64,000 bases of DNA from Hyposmocoma kahamanoa (taxonomy: Eukaryota > Arthropoda > Insecta > Lepidoptera > Cosmopterigidae), in contig NW_020654810.1 of the NCBI RefSeq assembly GCF_003589595.1, positions 20,217,201-20,281,200 of the forward strand. Direction: 5' to 3'. The notes under the pieces were generated by a model. It was not told where the DNA came from. It made no database searches and saw only the letters and a program-made list of their open reading frames with translations. A program made the translations under genes and the position numbers. Shown here piece after piece: positions 51,793 to 63,262 of this stretch (positions within the stretch are counted from its first letter, which is position 1; each line of letters opens with the position of its first letter).

Positions 51793-52429
51793 CAAGGAAA
51801 GGAAAGCGCCGATATCGCGCAGTTGAATTTCAATAGGTGTGGCACTAGTATTTATAATTCAAGTTACTCGATTTACATCATATAGTTTTGTTCAACACAG
51901 CACTACTCGGAAACTAACCTTTTCACCAGCTACTTCCTCAAATTAGCACAATAGTGCAGCACCTGTTTGCATCGAGATCTCGAGATATCGATTCCGATTA
52001 CAATCTATTGTCTTCACAGGGCGTAACAATCGGACAGAGTGAGTATACTATCGTTGTAGAGACGTAAATTTTGCCTTTCACCGTGTTCGCAGGTTGCGGT
52101 CGTTATTGCCAGGTCAACGCTAAAAAGGTGAGATTACGTGAATTAAACGAGGTTGGGAGATTAATGCAATTTACGATTGTTTCTTACGATACAAATCCTG
52201 ATTTAAAAAAAAATTTGGCTCAATGATAAAAATGACTACAAATCGAATAATTTTTACTCATATAGCTCAACCGATATTGTCGAACACTGATTTCCAAGCA
52301 GGGTTGTTGCTGATGCAGGTTTTTTACACATCCGCAGATGCCGATTGTACGTATTTAAAAAAAAAACGCGAAAAATGTTAATACTTAAGTGTTTTATTAA
52401 ATGTCAGGATGTTTCACCGCCATGACATT
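51793..52429. other. Unique DNA
   Basis: No gene seen. GATCTCGAGATATCG at about 51980 is a small palindrome-rich patch. Confidence 0.45.
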
Positions 52430-52560
52430 CAATTATTTTTTTGTGAAATTACCCCACTAGTTTGTAATAATTATTAATACAAAGATTCCGGATTCGAACC
52501 GACTTCTTCTAGCAACCGTGTCAGACGCTATGCCAACTAAGCCACGGAACGAGCCCCGGC
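52430..52560 (-). mobile_element. Family E tRNA-derived SINE, copy 4
   Basis: The minus strand reads GTTCCGTGGCTTAGTTGGC (A box exact), the B box GGTTCGAATCC and the tail ATTAATAATTATTACAAAC then TAGTGGGGTAATTTCAC. The GATCGAAAGAATTTTTT segment is deleted. Confidence 0.85.
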
Positions 52561-54673
52561 GGACCTCACGAATTTTTCTATGTGCTCGTGTGTAGAATCT
52601 TTGCATATAATTTTTTCGACGACTTACTGAATCTCTCAACGTGAAAAAGGTATCTATTTTCTTCGGCATTGTAATAAAATATTATTATATATATTATTAT
52701 TACGTAATTCGCCACATTTATAAACAAAAAATCAATCTGCATGAAAACAATCAATCTGCCTAGCTTAATGTTCTGGAACTCTATGAAAGTGATATTTTAA
52801 AAACAACAGCTGAGTTGTTTTTTCGGCTGAGCGGGTTTCTGGAAGGATTTCAAATAATTCCAGCGCGACTTTAAGGTCATTTACGACTCAAACATCCGCA
52901 ATGAATATCAGCATTAATAAATGCGGATGTTCAACTTACTTCATTTTGCAATTATGCTTTTCTTGTTACAACTTACGTATTTACATTTTGGTAACTTTCG
53001 ACTTTTTTTGTTATTTTATTGAGGGACAAACTGTTACACATGAGAAAAAAATACAGATTTAAAATTAACAATATCTATACCTATAGTCCCCTAAATATAC
53101 TTTAAACAAAACAAAAAGATAACCTGGCAAACTGTTACAATTACACACTTATAGGTACAACAACGAAACTAAAAACACTTGTACACACAACACAACACGT
53201 CTTGAACAATGCACACAGCCACACAGGCAACTCGCTGCGTTCGGGAGTGGTCGTGTTTTCCCTAGATTAATGTTAGTCTGTGGCCGTGTTACGTAACGAA
53301 AATGCAATAAAATGTAATTTTGGCAAGTAGAGTATATTTTTCTTTTCTTTAAAATGTCTCACTCATTTTGCTTAACAAGAAAACTAAATAAGACAAAATA
53401 AAACTGCTTATAGAGTGTTGTAGATCTCGTTTAGTTGATCCCAGATATGCTAATAACTAAATATTCCTAAAAATGTCGATTAAGTTACTTTATGATAAGG
53501 ATAAAATTATATGTAGTAATTTGTTTTGTTTAACCTGTAATAGTACATTATTGCAGAGGCTGGGAAGTAAGGGATTGCAGGACGAGTATGAGTTACGAGT
53601 CATGCAATCCCCGTTCCCGCCGAAGCATGTATAGAATTTTTCTCAAACAATGTGAGGAAATAATAAAAGACTAAAGAAATGAAGAAGTTTAATAGAAAAA
53701 GTAAAAAAAAAAATACTGTCGTATTTGACGTGTTACGACAATTGCTAAAAGAAAATGTTATTGTTTTTCGGGGCACATTAATAATAGTACTCTGCTGAAA
53801 TTCTGATGATGTGTTTGAATGTGTATCTATTACTGTATTTTCGTTATCACTTTTCTCACTAGCACTCATTTTCGCGACCAAAAAACAAAAGAATACAAAA
53901 ACACTTTAAATGTTACCGCAATTTTCTTTTTTTTTTTTAGGTAAACAGTACTGGTAGGTATTTTTAATTCTCGCAATTATGAACACTGGGCAGTTGGCCG
54001 TGTGAGTTTTTCTTTTGCCTGTTTACATAGTTCATTATTAGCAGGTAGATTTAAAAGTTTAGAAAAGAGAACAGTAATGGATTTTCACACTTATTTTGCA
54101 GACCTTGGTCGGGCAGAAATCGCATGGTCCTTAAATGATAAACTTTCCGTGTTCGTTTTTTGAAAGTAATGCAAACATTTCCGAGCATGTTTGTGAAAAA
54201 TTATTTTTACGAATAAGAGAACTGTTATTAATAATAATATTATTATTTTCCTCTTTTTCTAACCAGACTTGATACGGCAGCCAGTAGCAATGGAGGCAGT
54301 AGTTTAGTAAGCAAATTATGCATTAATTGAGCGATAAAACGATTAATATTAAACATAAGCCTACTAAATATCATAATTCCAACTCTAGAAAGCAATAATC
54401 AAATAGTATTATTTCAATAGGCTGGTAACAATTTAATTAATTTATTAATGCAAAAGCTAACGGCAGTACACGCCTACTTCTGTATTACAAGTTTTTAACA
54501 AGTTATTCTAATTTCTAAAGACATAAATCCAAATGATATTTTTGCTCTGTCAAGTTTGTAACCCTTTCTCTTTTTATGAAATCGCATACGCGATTCTATC
54601 TTGATTTTATAACATTTATGGTGGAGAAATTTACATTTTTGGAACTACTAGTGCTTTATGATGCTCTATTGCA
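52561..54673. other. Unique DNA; small hairpin and one weak small frame
   Basis: AACATCCGCA (52891-52900) pairs with TGCGGATGTT (52922-52931). A 93-codon minus frame at 53600-53881 starts in a fair context (GCGAAAATGAGTGC) with an S/T/N/E-rich first half, but its second half is a poly-T-derived hydrophobic run. I do not call it a gene. GGGATTGCA and TGCAATCCC at 53571-53610 form another small inverted pair. Confidence 0.4.
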
Positions 54674-54831
54674 TGCGTGATGGGACAAGTCGTGCAACTG
54701 TTGGTAAGCGACAAACCTGTTCATAGCAGTTACCGTGTTACTCAGAACTTGAAATCGCAAAGATTTGAGGAGCCATAGCGTCTGTCACCCTGAGACGTAG
54801 GTTGACAAGGCTCATGTGCTTATAATTTCAC
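54674..54831 (-). mobile_element. Family A element, copy 18 (3' half)
   Basis: GGGACAAGTCGTGCAACTG, TTCATAGCAGTTACCGTG, AATCGCAAAGATTTGAGG, TCTGTCACCCTGAGACG and GACAAGGCTCATGTGC. The A tail is lost. Confidence 0.82.
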
Positions 54832-54895
54832 AATGTATTTACAGGTTTTTGAAGCAATACAAATATTAAACCATAATAAAATACACATACAGCAT

Positions 54896-55112
54896 ACTGC
54901 TTCGCTGCTGAATGGTTATCATCCTGGACTGCCACGCAGAGGTCCCGGGTTCGATTACCGGTACCAGGAGAAATATTTGTATGACCTACATTTATTTCTC
55001 TCGTGAGTTTGGGTGTAATTTGTGATTGTCGATGTGTGTGTTTATGGCACCCGGAATAGAGGGTTTTCATAGTGCGGGGCTATGAGTGAGTGTTATTATT
55101 ATTATTAATTAT
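54896..55112 (+). mobile_element. Family B tRNA-derived SINE, copy 6 (full length)
   Basis: The head CTGAATGGTTATCATCCTGG, B box GGTTCGATTACC, CTCTCGTGAGTTTGGGTG and GCACCCGGAATAGAGGG, ending in ATT units. Confidence 0.92.
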
Positions 55113-56439
55113 ATTAGAAAAGCATCCCGCAGCTTCCCCAAATTCGGCTTATCTACGTCGGCTATCTACTTACTTCGAATTCGCGATTTCACAATATTAT
55201 TTATTTCGCAAAAACCGGTATGAAAAGGAAACATAAGTAATAGTTATGAATACATTTCATTAATTACTGTAATTAATCGAGTTTCGTTCATTAGAATATT
55301 TATTGCTTAAGTGCTGTTTTGATACGAAAATAGGTAATATACAGAGCTTAGTGAAAACATGAACTTTCTGCTATAAAATATGTTTTATTGCGATTTTTGG
55401 CTTTATTAGTCTCGTTATTCGGCTTTATTTGCAGTTCCTACGAATAGCGGTCAAAGTATGAAATTGCTGTATAATATAGTAGAATTGAAACAAAAAATAC
55501 GTTTTTTAGAAATAACATTTATTTTATCTAACTATGCATCCACATTTGCTTTTTTACATGTGACCTAGTGGTAGGAAGAACAAATCAAAAAGAGTTTCAA
55601 CCTGCAACTCCAGGGAAGTTGAGACGGTTTGTTCGGCAGTATGCGCTCTAGCAATGGTTATTATTTATTTATTTATTAAGTATTGGCTATAGAATCATCA
55701 GCTTAAAAAGACAACAAATTATCAAGAAATTCTAAAAACTAATTCGTAAAACTAAAAATTAATTAGCATAAAAACATAAAAACAGGAACTACAAAAACCC
55801 GCCATTTTCTTCTTTAGCAATGGAACGGAAAACAAATGCGTAACGTAACTATTTGAATTTAGAAGTCCTCAATTCGTTCTGCCAATACATTTTACATTAC
55901 ATTACATTTGAAAGATTTCATTTCATTTGAAGCTGTGTGACCAGCTTTAGAGCCGTACAGCTTGAAGTATATACATCTACATTTAGTAACTTGTAAGTAT
56001 AAATTTAATAGTTTACAATACTCAGACATTGTGATTACAATAAACCAATTTTCCAATTTAGTTTAATAACTCTAAGTCAGAGTCGAAAAACTTAATGAAT
56101 GTGAGTGAAACAACGCCTTAAGTGCGTAACTATGCAATCGTTTCCGGTGAATGATTTTAAAGAACATCAACATGCAAGATCATAATTTATTTTTTCATCA
56201 ATAAGATTCATTATCTAGCTTGATAATGGTTGCTACGTCTTGATGGCTTTCACATTTCTATGTTGATAGCCTTCCGAATTATATACTGAAATCGGTTTTA
56301 GAGTTATACAGTAAATGACCTTATTTCCCACACTAAAAGGATCAATTTTCTAGAAGTTGTTTTGATAGTAACTTAAAGCAATTCACATGCATGGCAAAAT
56401 TTATCGTTTAATAATTCATAGTCATTGCAGGCCTCACTG
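55113..56439. other. Unique AT-rich DNA
   Basis: No gene or matched repeat seen. TATTTATTTATTTATTAAG at about 55661-55679 is a short microsatellite. Confidence 0.45.
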
Positions 56440-56590
56440 TCGGGAATGAAATTCCCTTAAGGAGATGGTTTAGGCCAGAATCCGGTTCATTGAGTATTAA
56501 GGACTTCTTACGTATTCCAAGGATTGTGAACCTACTTCAAAATGTAGATTTTATTACGAAGTTTTCCTTCAATATTAGTGAGAGATTTTG
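56440..56590 (-). mobile_element. Family S SINE, diverged fragment
   Basis: GGAGATGGTTTAGGCCAGAA, TCCGGTTCATTGAG, GGATTGTGAACCTACTTC and ATTACGAAGTTTTCCTTC follow the block order of the S SINE at 63263-63538. Confidence 0.6.
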
Positions 56591-56631
56591 CGCCTAAATA
56601 TTTTTTATTAAAAATTTTATTTTCAAAGAGA

Positions 56632-56847
56632 ATATAATAATAATATTAATAATAATAATAATATACACTCAACATAGCCCCGCACTAGGGAAACCCTGTG
56701 TCGCGGGTGCCATGGAGACACACATAGACAACCACAAATTATACCCAAACTCACGAGAGAAAATATATGTAGGCCATACACATATTTCTCTCTGCAGGAC
56801 CTCTGCATGGCAGTCCGGCATGGTAACCGTTCGGTCACGGAGGCAGT
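56632..56847 (-). mobile_element. Family B tRNA-derived SINE, copy 7 (B box deleted)
   Basis: The minus strand reads GCCTCCGTGACCGAACGG and GCAGAGGTCCTGCAGAGAG, where a deletion removes GGGTTCGATTCCCGGG. The body and ATT tail are otherwise intact, so this copy could not be transcribed by RNA polymerase III. Confidence 0.9.
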
Positions 56848-57396
56848 TACTTATTAATCTAAGGAGAATACTTATTAATCTAAACATGGCGGTATTCACA
56901 AATGTTACATTTTGACAGATGTTTTTTCAGTTCTTGCCGAAGTTTTTCTAATAAAACGTGCACTAGAAAAAACTTGTTAGGTTGTTTTCTTAATTAAATA
57001 TTCACAAATGTCAAATTATGACAGTTGTTTCTTTTAGTTCGCGAATAAGATTTCTGACAAAACCTGCAAAATTTTTACGTTGTTTTTCTTCACCATTCGC
57101 GGGCAACATTGATACTAAATATTTTAACTTAGAAATTACTCATGTATATGCCGCCACAGGGATTCCAAAAAGTGACGTCTCAGAAGCAACCATCCTCCCA
57201 TTGAGCTATTGCCGCTTAACAAAACAATAATGTATTATAATAAATCATTAATAAGTGGTCAAAACACGCTTTCGCGACATAGCAGTTTAACTTTTTCTCT
57301 TATTTCACATTCGTATATGTATTATGTAATAATTACCATACAGTAATTTATGACTACAGTTTGTTTTTAAATTAGAATGCTTTAATTAAGTTCTTT
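56848..57396. other. Unique AT-rich DNA
   Basis: No gene seen. TTCACAAATGT occurs at about 56893 and 57001 in a repeated context with AATTATGACAG/TTTTGACAG, a possible old duplication. Confidence 0.4.
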
Positions 57397-57520
57397 GGTT
57401 TTCGCGATTGTTACACATTGGAAATGGAGCTGTTTTTCGGATCTAAATCGTATATTTGTTTTTTCAAATAAACCAACGTGTCCATCTTTTTGCAGGTCCC
57501 ATGGTCACGGCTAACTGATA
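57397..57520 (+). mobile_element. Family G half element, copy 8
   Basis: GGTTTTCGCGATTGTTACAC, GAAATGGAGCTGTTTTTCGG, CGTATATTTG, AAACCAACGTGTCC and GCAGGTCCCATGGTCACGG: one half with its outer 22-bp block. Confidence 0.8.
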
Positions 57521-57654
57521 TTGTAAAATCATCACCCAGTTATGTCTGTAATTAACGCAAACTAACCTATTAATTTGAATACCTCATTTATAATTTACCA
57601 AAGAATATTTAAATTAAGAATGTTTTTATAATACTAAAACCACAGTCGTCCCTA

Positions 57655-57909
57655 TACAGTGTTATTTTTTAATTGGGACAGTATGGGGAAATCTGAAACT
57701 ATAGGAGATACAGGAAAATTGTCGTAAGAACCACAAGTCCTTTTTAGTAAAAACAATTTTGGCACAGTAAATTTTCTGGTCAGCAGAAATTAGCTTTTCA
57801 TTAATTAGTTTTTCATCCAAATTAATAAAAGTGACTAATTGTTTTAAAACCCCTGCATCTCTTATGGTTTCGGATTTCCCCATTCTGTCCCAGTAGAAAA
57901 CACTGTGTA
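57655..57909. mobile_element. Family T MITE with about 50-bp terminal inverted repeats
   Basis: The left end ACAGTGTTATTTTTTAATTG then GGACAGTATGGGGAAATCTG is paired with the right end CGGATTTCCCCATTCTGTCC then CAGTAGAAAACACTGTGTA. The pairing extends over about 50 bp at high identity. TA lies at both outer edges, compatible with a Tc1/mariner-type target. It is 255 bp; the 73-codon frame inside is not a gene. Confidence 0.85.
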
Positions 57910-58463
57910 TGTTTAGTATGAAAGTCTTATTCAGCGTGTAATATTCTCATAATTGTAATGAGGACTATATTTCTGTGGGCGTACACAGCCGTCACTGGTA
58001 TCGAATGGGTATTTATGTACTTATAAGGTTCACTAAACTATCAAGCGCTCCGACATAACATCGACTGATATTTCATCAACAAAAAATGAATAGACAACAA
58101 AAGGGGTGAAAGCGTGAAAAGAGATCGCACGACAATGGCGTCTATCATACTTATTATGCGATGGTTGCAAAATATGCTCATGCGCATGGTGAAAACTGTT
58201 GGTAAAAAACGCGGGACTCCCGCGCGCTATAATAGATTACCTACAAAACATTAGTGTATAATCTAAGTAAGTAATAGTTGTGCTAAAAAATAACGATATT
58301 TTAAATACGCTAATAAGTATTAATTTACTTTCAATAAGATTAGAAAAGAGAGAGAAATATTTACACGTACGTGATAGAAAAACACCCAGACTAGAATCTC
58401 CTTATGAATACAGACTGTAACAAAAAGCTTACCATTTGTAAGAAACATGTAATTATATAGCTA
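57910..58463. other. Unique DNA
   Basis: No gene seen. A CG-rich bit lies at about 58208-58230 (AACGCGGGACTCCCGCGCGC). Confidence 0.45.
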
Positions 58464-58495
58464 TGATAATTTAGTGAATAACCACGAAAGTCATA
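58464..58495. mobile_element. Fragment of the G-related repeat
   Basis: TGATAATTTAGTGAATAACC then ACGAAAGTC matches the end of the insertion at 39301-39461. Confidence 0.65.
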
Positions 58496-58570
58496 AAGTC
58501 TATGTAATAAATACGTGTAATAATTTTTAGCCGTAACAATCTTGTGAGTTCATGCGGAGAATATTGACAC

Positions 58571-58636
58571 TTTACCTATTTCTGCTGTCGAGCATTGTAT
58601 ATACGAATACGAGCATTACTGCATTCAGGTTTTTTT
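58571..58636 (+). mobile_element. Family A element, copy 19 (fragment)
   Basis: TTTACCTATTTCTGCTGTCG, GAGCATTACTGCATTCAGG then TTTTTTT. It stops where copy 20 begins on the opposite strand, so the two form an inverted pair. Confidence 0.65.
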
Positions 58637-58928
58637 AATGATTTGAAATGACTCAACGAGGAAGTCGTGTGTGGTGGCAAGCGACACGCCTGTCCATAAC
58701 AGTTGCAATGCCACTCAGAGCTTTAAATCGCAAAGATCTGAGGGGCACTGCCACTGCACCCGCCACTCTGAGGCATAAGTTGACAAGTCCCATGTGCCTG
58801 TAATTTTATCAGCACCCTTACCCCTGAAAACCGAAACACATGCTGACATTACTGCTTGGCGGTAGAAATAGGTAAGCTGGCAGTACTTCACTGGACGAAC
58901 TCTTACACAAGGCGCTCTACTGCCAGTA
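58637..58928 (-). mobile_element. Family A element, copy 20 (near full length)
   Basis: GCGACACGCCTGTCCATAAC, AAATCGCAAAGATCTGAGGG, GACAAGTCCCATGTGCCTG, GCTTGGCGGTAGAAATAGG and ACAAGGCGCTCTACTGCC. Confidence 0.92.
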
Positions 58929-58929
58929 A

Positions 58930-59590
58930 TAACGGTTTTGAAGAAATGGTGCTAGTGAAACTACTGCACGAGATATGTTTCCAGTGGCTTCAAAACTGAC
59001 ACAACTCCAGAATTGCAAGTATTCTATTCTATTTTAAGTTTCTGGCTTCTCTTGAAGAATTTTGCCAATGTCAAGTCATTGATTTGCAAGTAAAAAGCTG
59101 ACGGTTACGTATCCGAATAAATACCTTGTCAATCAGTCGTCAAAACTGACATTGTGTTGCCATAATTTTTCCCAATAATTTTCAGCGTACGTCCATTACG
59201 AAAATTACGATATGTCGCTGCAATTCCAATGCTTATGAACAAACGTCACGCATGATCAAAGCGAGAGGCGCGTGCGAGCAGTAGTGTAAACGAACAATGT
59301 CATGAATATGCGCTTGTAAATGAGCCGTGAACACTTGCGCCCAAACCGTGTAAATCACCGTACAAGGGTCGACAAGAGATCTTATGCAATGTGTCAAGTT
59401 TAATTTTACTATTCAATGCCTTCATCGTTAGATGCGAATGTTTGCGTAAATGTTTTAGAATAATAGACATGACAGGCATTATAATATCAAATGTGAGAAA
59501 AGCATGAACTAACATGGATTTTACTATATACATATGTACACTACATTAATTTCACAATGTGTTTGTTTTCGCAACGAGCTACCCTCGAAA
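58930..59590. other. Unique DNA
   Basis: No gene seen. The 77-codon frame at 59300-59533 has no domain. Confidence 0.45.
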
Positions 59591-59850
59591 GTGGTGGCTG
59601 AAAATCAATGCTTTGCTTTTGGGTACATTCCACACTGAGCCACGACCTATTTGGCTTGCTGCAGGACACACAAGCTTTTGATCATTAGGTTAGTATTTTG
59701 TTTTTATGTACTTTTGAAATTTAATTTCTTGTTGTTTGTTTATATTTTATGTTGCTTAATTTTGATTTCTGCGTTTCTCTTTTAGTCCATTTATTGTATT
59801 ATATTGTTGTGTGTGTCCTGCAAGACAATAAACGTGTTATCTATCTATTA
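59591..59850 (+). mobile_element. LINE 3' end with AATAAA and TATC tail
   Basis: GGTGGCTGAAAATCAATGC, CATTCCACACTGAGCCACGA and GGCTTGCTGCAGGACACAC, then AATAAA at 59827-59832 and TTATCTATCTATTA. The general layout (ctgaaaatca, AATAAA, TATC) parallels the element at 26390-26560. Confidence 0.5.
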
Positions 59851-60114
59851 AATAGCATATGTAATTATGTACGACTGAGGTCAAGTATTTTTTTATATAT
59901 TTGCCAAAAAATCACTTTTCGAATACGTCACTTTTATTATTGAGGGTGCGACATAACACGGTGAAGATATTTCAACGAACACCAGAGATTTTACTGGTGA
60001 AATGTTTCAGGGGCACTCCCTATATTTTAAGTAATTGTACATAGCTTGTATCGTACTTTAAATGTGACGTCACTATAAAGTAGTGTCATGACAAAGCAAA
60101 CCATGCGGCCATGA

Positions 60115-60159
60115 ATACTACCCTGGACGAACTCTTTCACAAGCTCTACTACTACTAAA
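60115..60159 (-). mobile_element. Family A element, copy 21 (5' end only)
   Basis: CCCTGGACGAACTCTTTCAC then AAGCTCTACTACTAC is the 5' end of family A on the minus strand. Confidence 0.75.
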
Positions 60160-60302
60160 CTAAAACTATTATTTTGTATATCGGGAAGTAATCAAGCGTT
60201 TCGAACAAAAACTGCGCCGTTGTATTACCTCAATACTTAAGACGTGACATTTTGGTATGTGTAGCACAGGCTAAGTACGAGTAAGTATCAAATTTTAGAA
60301 AT

Positions 60303-60562
60303 AGTTCGAGCTCCTTACGATCATCGAGGGAAATATTGCTAAGTTACCTATTTCTGCCGCCATGCAATATTGTGAGCATTACTGCGATCCAGTTTTGAAA
60401 GGTAAGGGTGTTAGTGAAATTGGAGGCACATGGGACTTATCAACTTATGTTTCAGGGTGCCCGTCACGCAGTAGCTGTGCCACTCAGATCTTTGCGATTA
60501 ATAAAGCTCTGTGACACTGCGTCCGACTTGTTCGTCCCGTCACTTGATATTATTAAAGAAAA
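60303..60562 (+). mobile_element. Family A element, copy 22
   Basis: GAGCTCCTTACGATCATCG, TTACCTATTTCTGCCGCC, AGGTAAGGGTGTTAGTG, GGGACTTATCAACTTATG and CGACTTGTTCGTCCCGTCAC. The GTTATGGACAGGCGTGTAGC block is deleted. Confidence 0.9.
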
Positions 60563-61573
60563 TAATAATAAAAAGCAATAGCACAGAAATTTAAGAAATA
60601 ACTATTTAAGCGTAACGTCAGTTGGTTCTTTTTCTCACGAGCTGCGAATGCTGCGATACTAGATGGGAATGTCGAAACCGACGATACGACACAGCCCGTT
60701 TCGTTCCAGACAGGACGCGCACAGCATTTGACACCATTATAATAATAAATAATAAATTATATAATAATAAATTATAGGTAGAACACAGCCAGAATACTAA
60801 ACACAAGTATTGCCGTGAATTTCGTACTCCTAATTTCTGAATGCCTGTTACAATTCTATTGAGCTGTAAATTACGTTTGTTTAAATACCTTTTTCCATAT
60901 TTATCATGTACCGAATTTTTATACACGTCAGTCGAATAATCCAATTCGGATCAATCGAAAAGATAAGCAGTAGAAAATGTTTCCCTACGTATCCCAGCTT
61001 TTAAGCGTTACATAGGAAAACACTTTGTAAAAATTACTATCGAACGTGGCGATTATAACAACTTGTTCTGTTTTGTAGTAACCTACATACATGTTCTACA
61101 GTGGTCTGCAAGCTGCTAAGTAAGTGTACTAAATAGCTTGCAATGGTCATTGTAGAGCATGTCAGTATTGGTGTAAAAATCAATACTCAAATAAATAGAT
61201 ACTAGCGTTTTCATCCTGGAGATCCTCGTCTCGAATATTTCATGAATTTCGACGACTTTTTGGCATTTCAATAAATAAATGTCAGAAATATCGAGACTAT
61301 TGAGTCATATCATACGTCATGTAATTTTAAACAGAATTAAAAACCTACTAATAATCTACCAACAAACCATTTTTTATTCTGGACATGGTAACACTGTAGA
61401 ATGGAACTTAGTATAAGCTGTGAAGAATGAAGAGCGATAATAAATCTATCTGAAACTATATTAAACGCCTTTTGTTTCTTACGTGCCCATAAAAATGAAT
61501 AAAAGTTCTATAAATAATTTTTAATTTTATAATGTGAGATAATAGAGAACTTGTTTAAAACATCGAGTTTTTA
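60563..61573. other. Unique AT-rich DNA
   Basis: No gene recognised. The 108-codon minus frame at 60618-60944 crosses an AT repeat (AATAATAAATAATAAATTAT) and has no domain. Confidence 0.45.
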
Positions 61574-61738
61574 GGTTTTCGCGATTGTTACACATAGGAA
61601 ATGAAACTATTTTTCCGGATTTAAATAGCGTTGACTGTCTACCGTGACCATGGGACCTGTAAAGGGCCCGAAACGTCGGTTTGTTTGAAAAAACAAATAT
61701 ACGCGATTTAAATCCGTAAAAATAGTTTCATTTCCTAT
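61574..61738. mobile_element. Family G fold-back element, copy 9 (best preserved)
   Basis: Left: GGTTTTCGCGATTGTTACAC and AGGAAATGAAACTATTTTTC then CGGATTTAAA. Centre: ACCGTGACCATGGGACCTGT and AAAGGGCCCGAAACGTCGG. Right: GCGATTTAAATCCG and AAAAATAGTTTCATTTCCT. The left half is shortened, so the element equals a truncated half followed by a full inverted half. Confidence 0.9.
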
Positions 61739-62062
61739 TGCTTAAAACATCTTTTCAACAAAATTAATCTTGCTGTACCTTACAATTATCCTAGACAACC
61801 AGTACGAAAGGTGTTCTATTCATATCTATGTGTAATATTCATATTCCGAATCACAGGACAATTTAGGTTTGCATTGTCCAGGGTACGTCGCGAATATAAT
61901 GAAATCACTCATAAAGCTCCTTTCAATGATTCGCCAAATGTTTTTAAAATTAAACTTTTGCATTATTCAATGTTGCTTAGGCTCTTTTAGGCCTCCCATT
62001 TGGATTTATTAACTTGAAATTTATTGTTAATGTTTACATAGTTTTACTTTTTTTGTTTTATT
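61739..62062. other. Unique AT-rich DNA
   Basis: No gene seen; nothing recognisable. Confidence 0.4.
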
Positions 62063-62282
62063 AACTGCCACTGTGGCCGTACGGTTACCATACGGGACCG
62101 CCCCGTAGAGGTCCCAGGTTCGATTCCCGGGCCGTGAGAAATATTTGTGTGGCCTATATTTTTCTTTCTCGTAAGTTTGGGTGTAATTTGTGGTTGTCTA
62201 TGTGTATATCCATGGCACCCGCGACCCAGGGTTTCCCTAGTGCGGGGCTATGTCGAATGTGTGCGTTATTATTATTATAATT
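62063..62282 (+). mobile_element. Family B tRNA-derived SINE, copy 8 (full length)
   Basis: The head CTGTGGCCGTACGGTTACCA, B box GGTTCGATTCCCGGGCCG, CTCGTAAGTTTGGGTG, CACCCGCGACCCAGGG and TTTCCCTAGTGCGGGGC, ending in ATT units. Confidence 0.93.
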
Positions 62283-62436
62283 CTTGGCAAATGTTGAATA
62301 TGCCTTTAATTGGCTAGCATATTTATACTGATACCAATGTTTGTAACGTGTTATGATGCGAATTGTTACATATGTTCTGCTGGTGGTGTACCTTTTTGTT
62401 CAAAAACATAAATGTAAATAAAAATTATGTTTTGAT

Positions 62437-62541
62437 TGCCTGAGTACCTAACATGTAAGGATGTCGGGATGGTGGGACCCGGAGATGCAGCGAGACTGAA
62501 AGCCCTAATAGCTGCAAACTCGAACGTCCTTCAATTGTAAC
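62437..62541 (+). CDS. Short coding-like patch, possible terminal exon
   Basis: A patch noticeably less AT-rich than its flanks reads MVGPGDAARLKALIAANSNV then LQL and a TAA at 62539-62541. The amphipathic, alanine/leucine-rich make-up looks protein-like, and TAACATGTAAG before it could serve as a splice acceptor. At only about 25-34 residues it may equally be a repeat scrap or chance. No family recognised. Confidence 0.15.
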
Positions 62542-63262
62542 ACGTGTTATAAATACGTGATAGATTAAAAGTTATTTTCGATTCTTTCTCATAAAACCAC
62601 AAATTTCCAACTATACAATATGGTCCGCTTAAAGGTTATACCACATAAGTGACATTTTCCACAAAAAGCAACAAAATTGTATACCTATGGTTTTTGTGTA
62701 AATCTCACTTTTTTTTCGTTTTGTTGTTACGTTTTACTTTTAAGCAGACAATTCATCAAACTTTCATTTTCAAAAGTCTCCTATTTTGCAAGCAAAATGT
62801 ATGCAAATTCCGAGACCTGTTGAATTGGAAACACATAATGCATGAATGTGGTCCACATAACCTCAGCTAACGAGCTGTTTAACATTTTGTAGACACGAAC
62901 ATTATAAATTTAACCGAGTACAAAGGTTAAATGGGTACGTCAACGTGTAACGTGTGAGCCACTATTGAGTTGTATGAGATACTTCTACTACGTTGTTAAT
63001 ATAAGTTTAACTCACTGACGACCTATGTGGACGCTAGATAACGTAGTAAAAATTAAGAAAAGTATTTTTTTTATTGGTTCTGTTTTGGTTGTTCTACCCA
63101 GGTAGTGCCTGCGTGGTTAATTTGGTTGTTCTAGTACACACATTTAAGCAACTTCACCAATTTGATATGAGATAGTTGATGTCATTGTCAGAGTAAATAT
63201 CACCCATGTATGCCTAAGAAAAGTCTGAAATCACTCCTTGGTTCATTATCATCAACCCTTGG
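62542..63262. other. Unique AT-rich DNA
   Basis: No gene seen. The 73-codon frame at 62649-62870 reflects T-rich sequence. Confidence 0.45.

Noticed and set aside
53600..53881. 93-codon frame with polar start and hydrophobic end
   Set aside because: The hydrophobic part is translated from a poly-T-rich stretch and no family is recognised; kept only as a note.
60618..60944. 108-codon minus-strand frame
   Set aside because: It crosses an AAT-type simple repeat and shows no domain.
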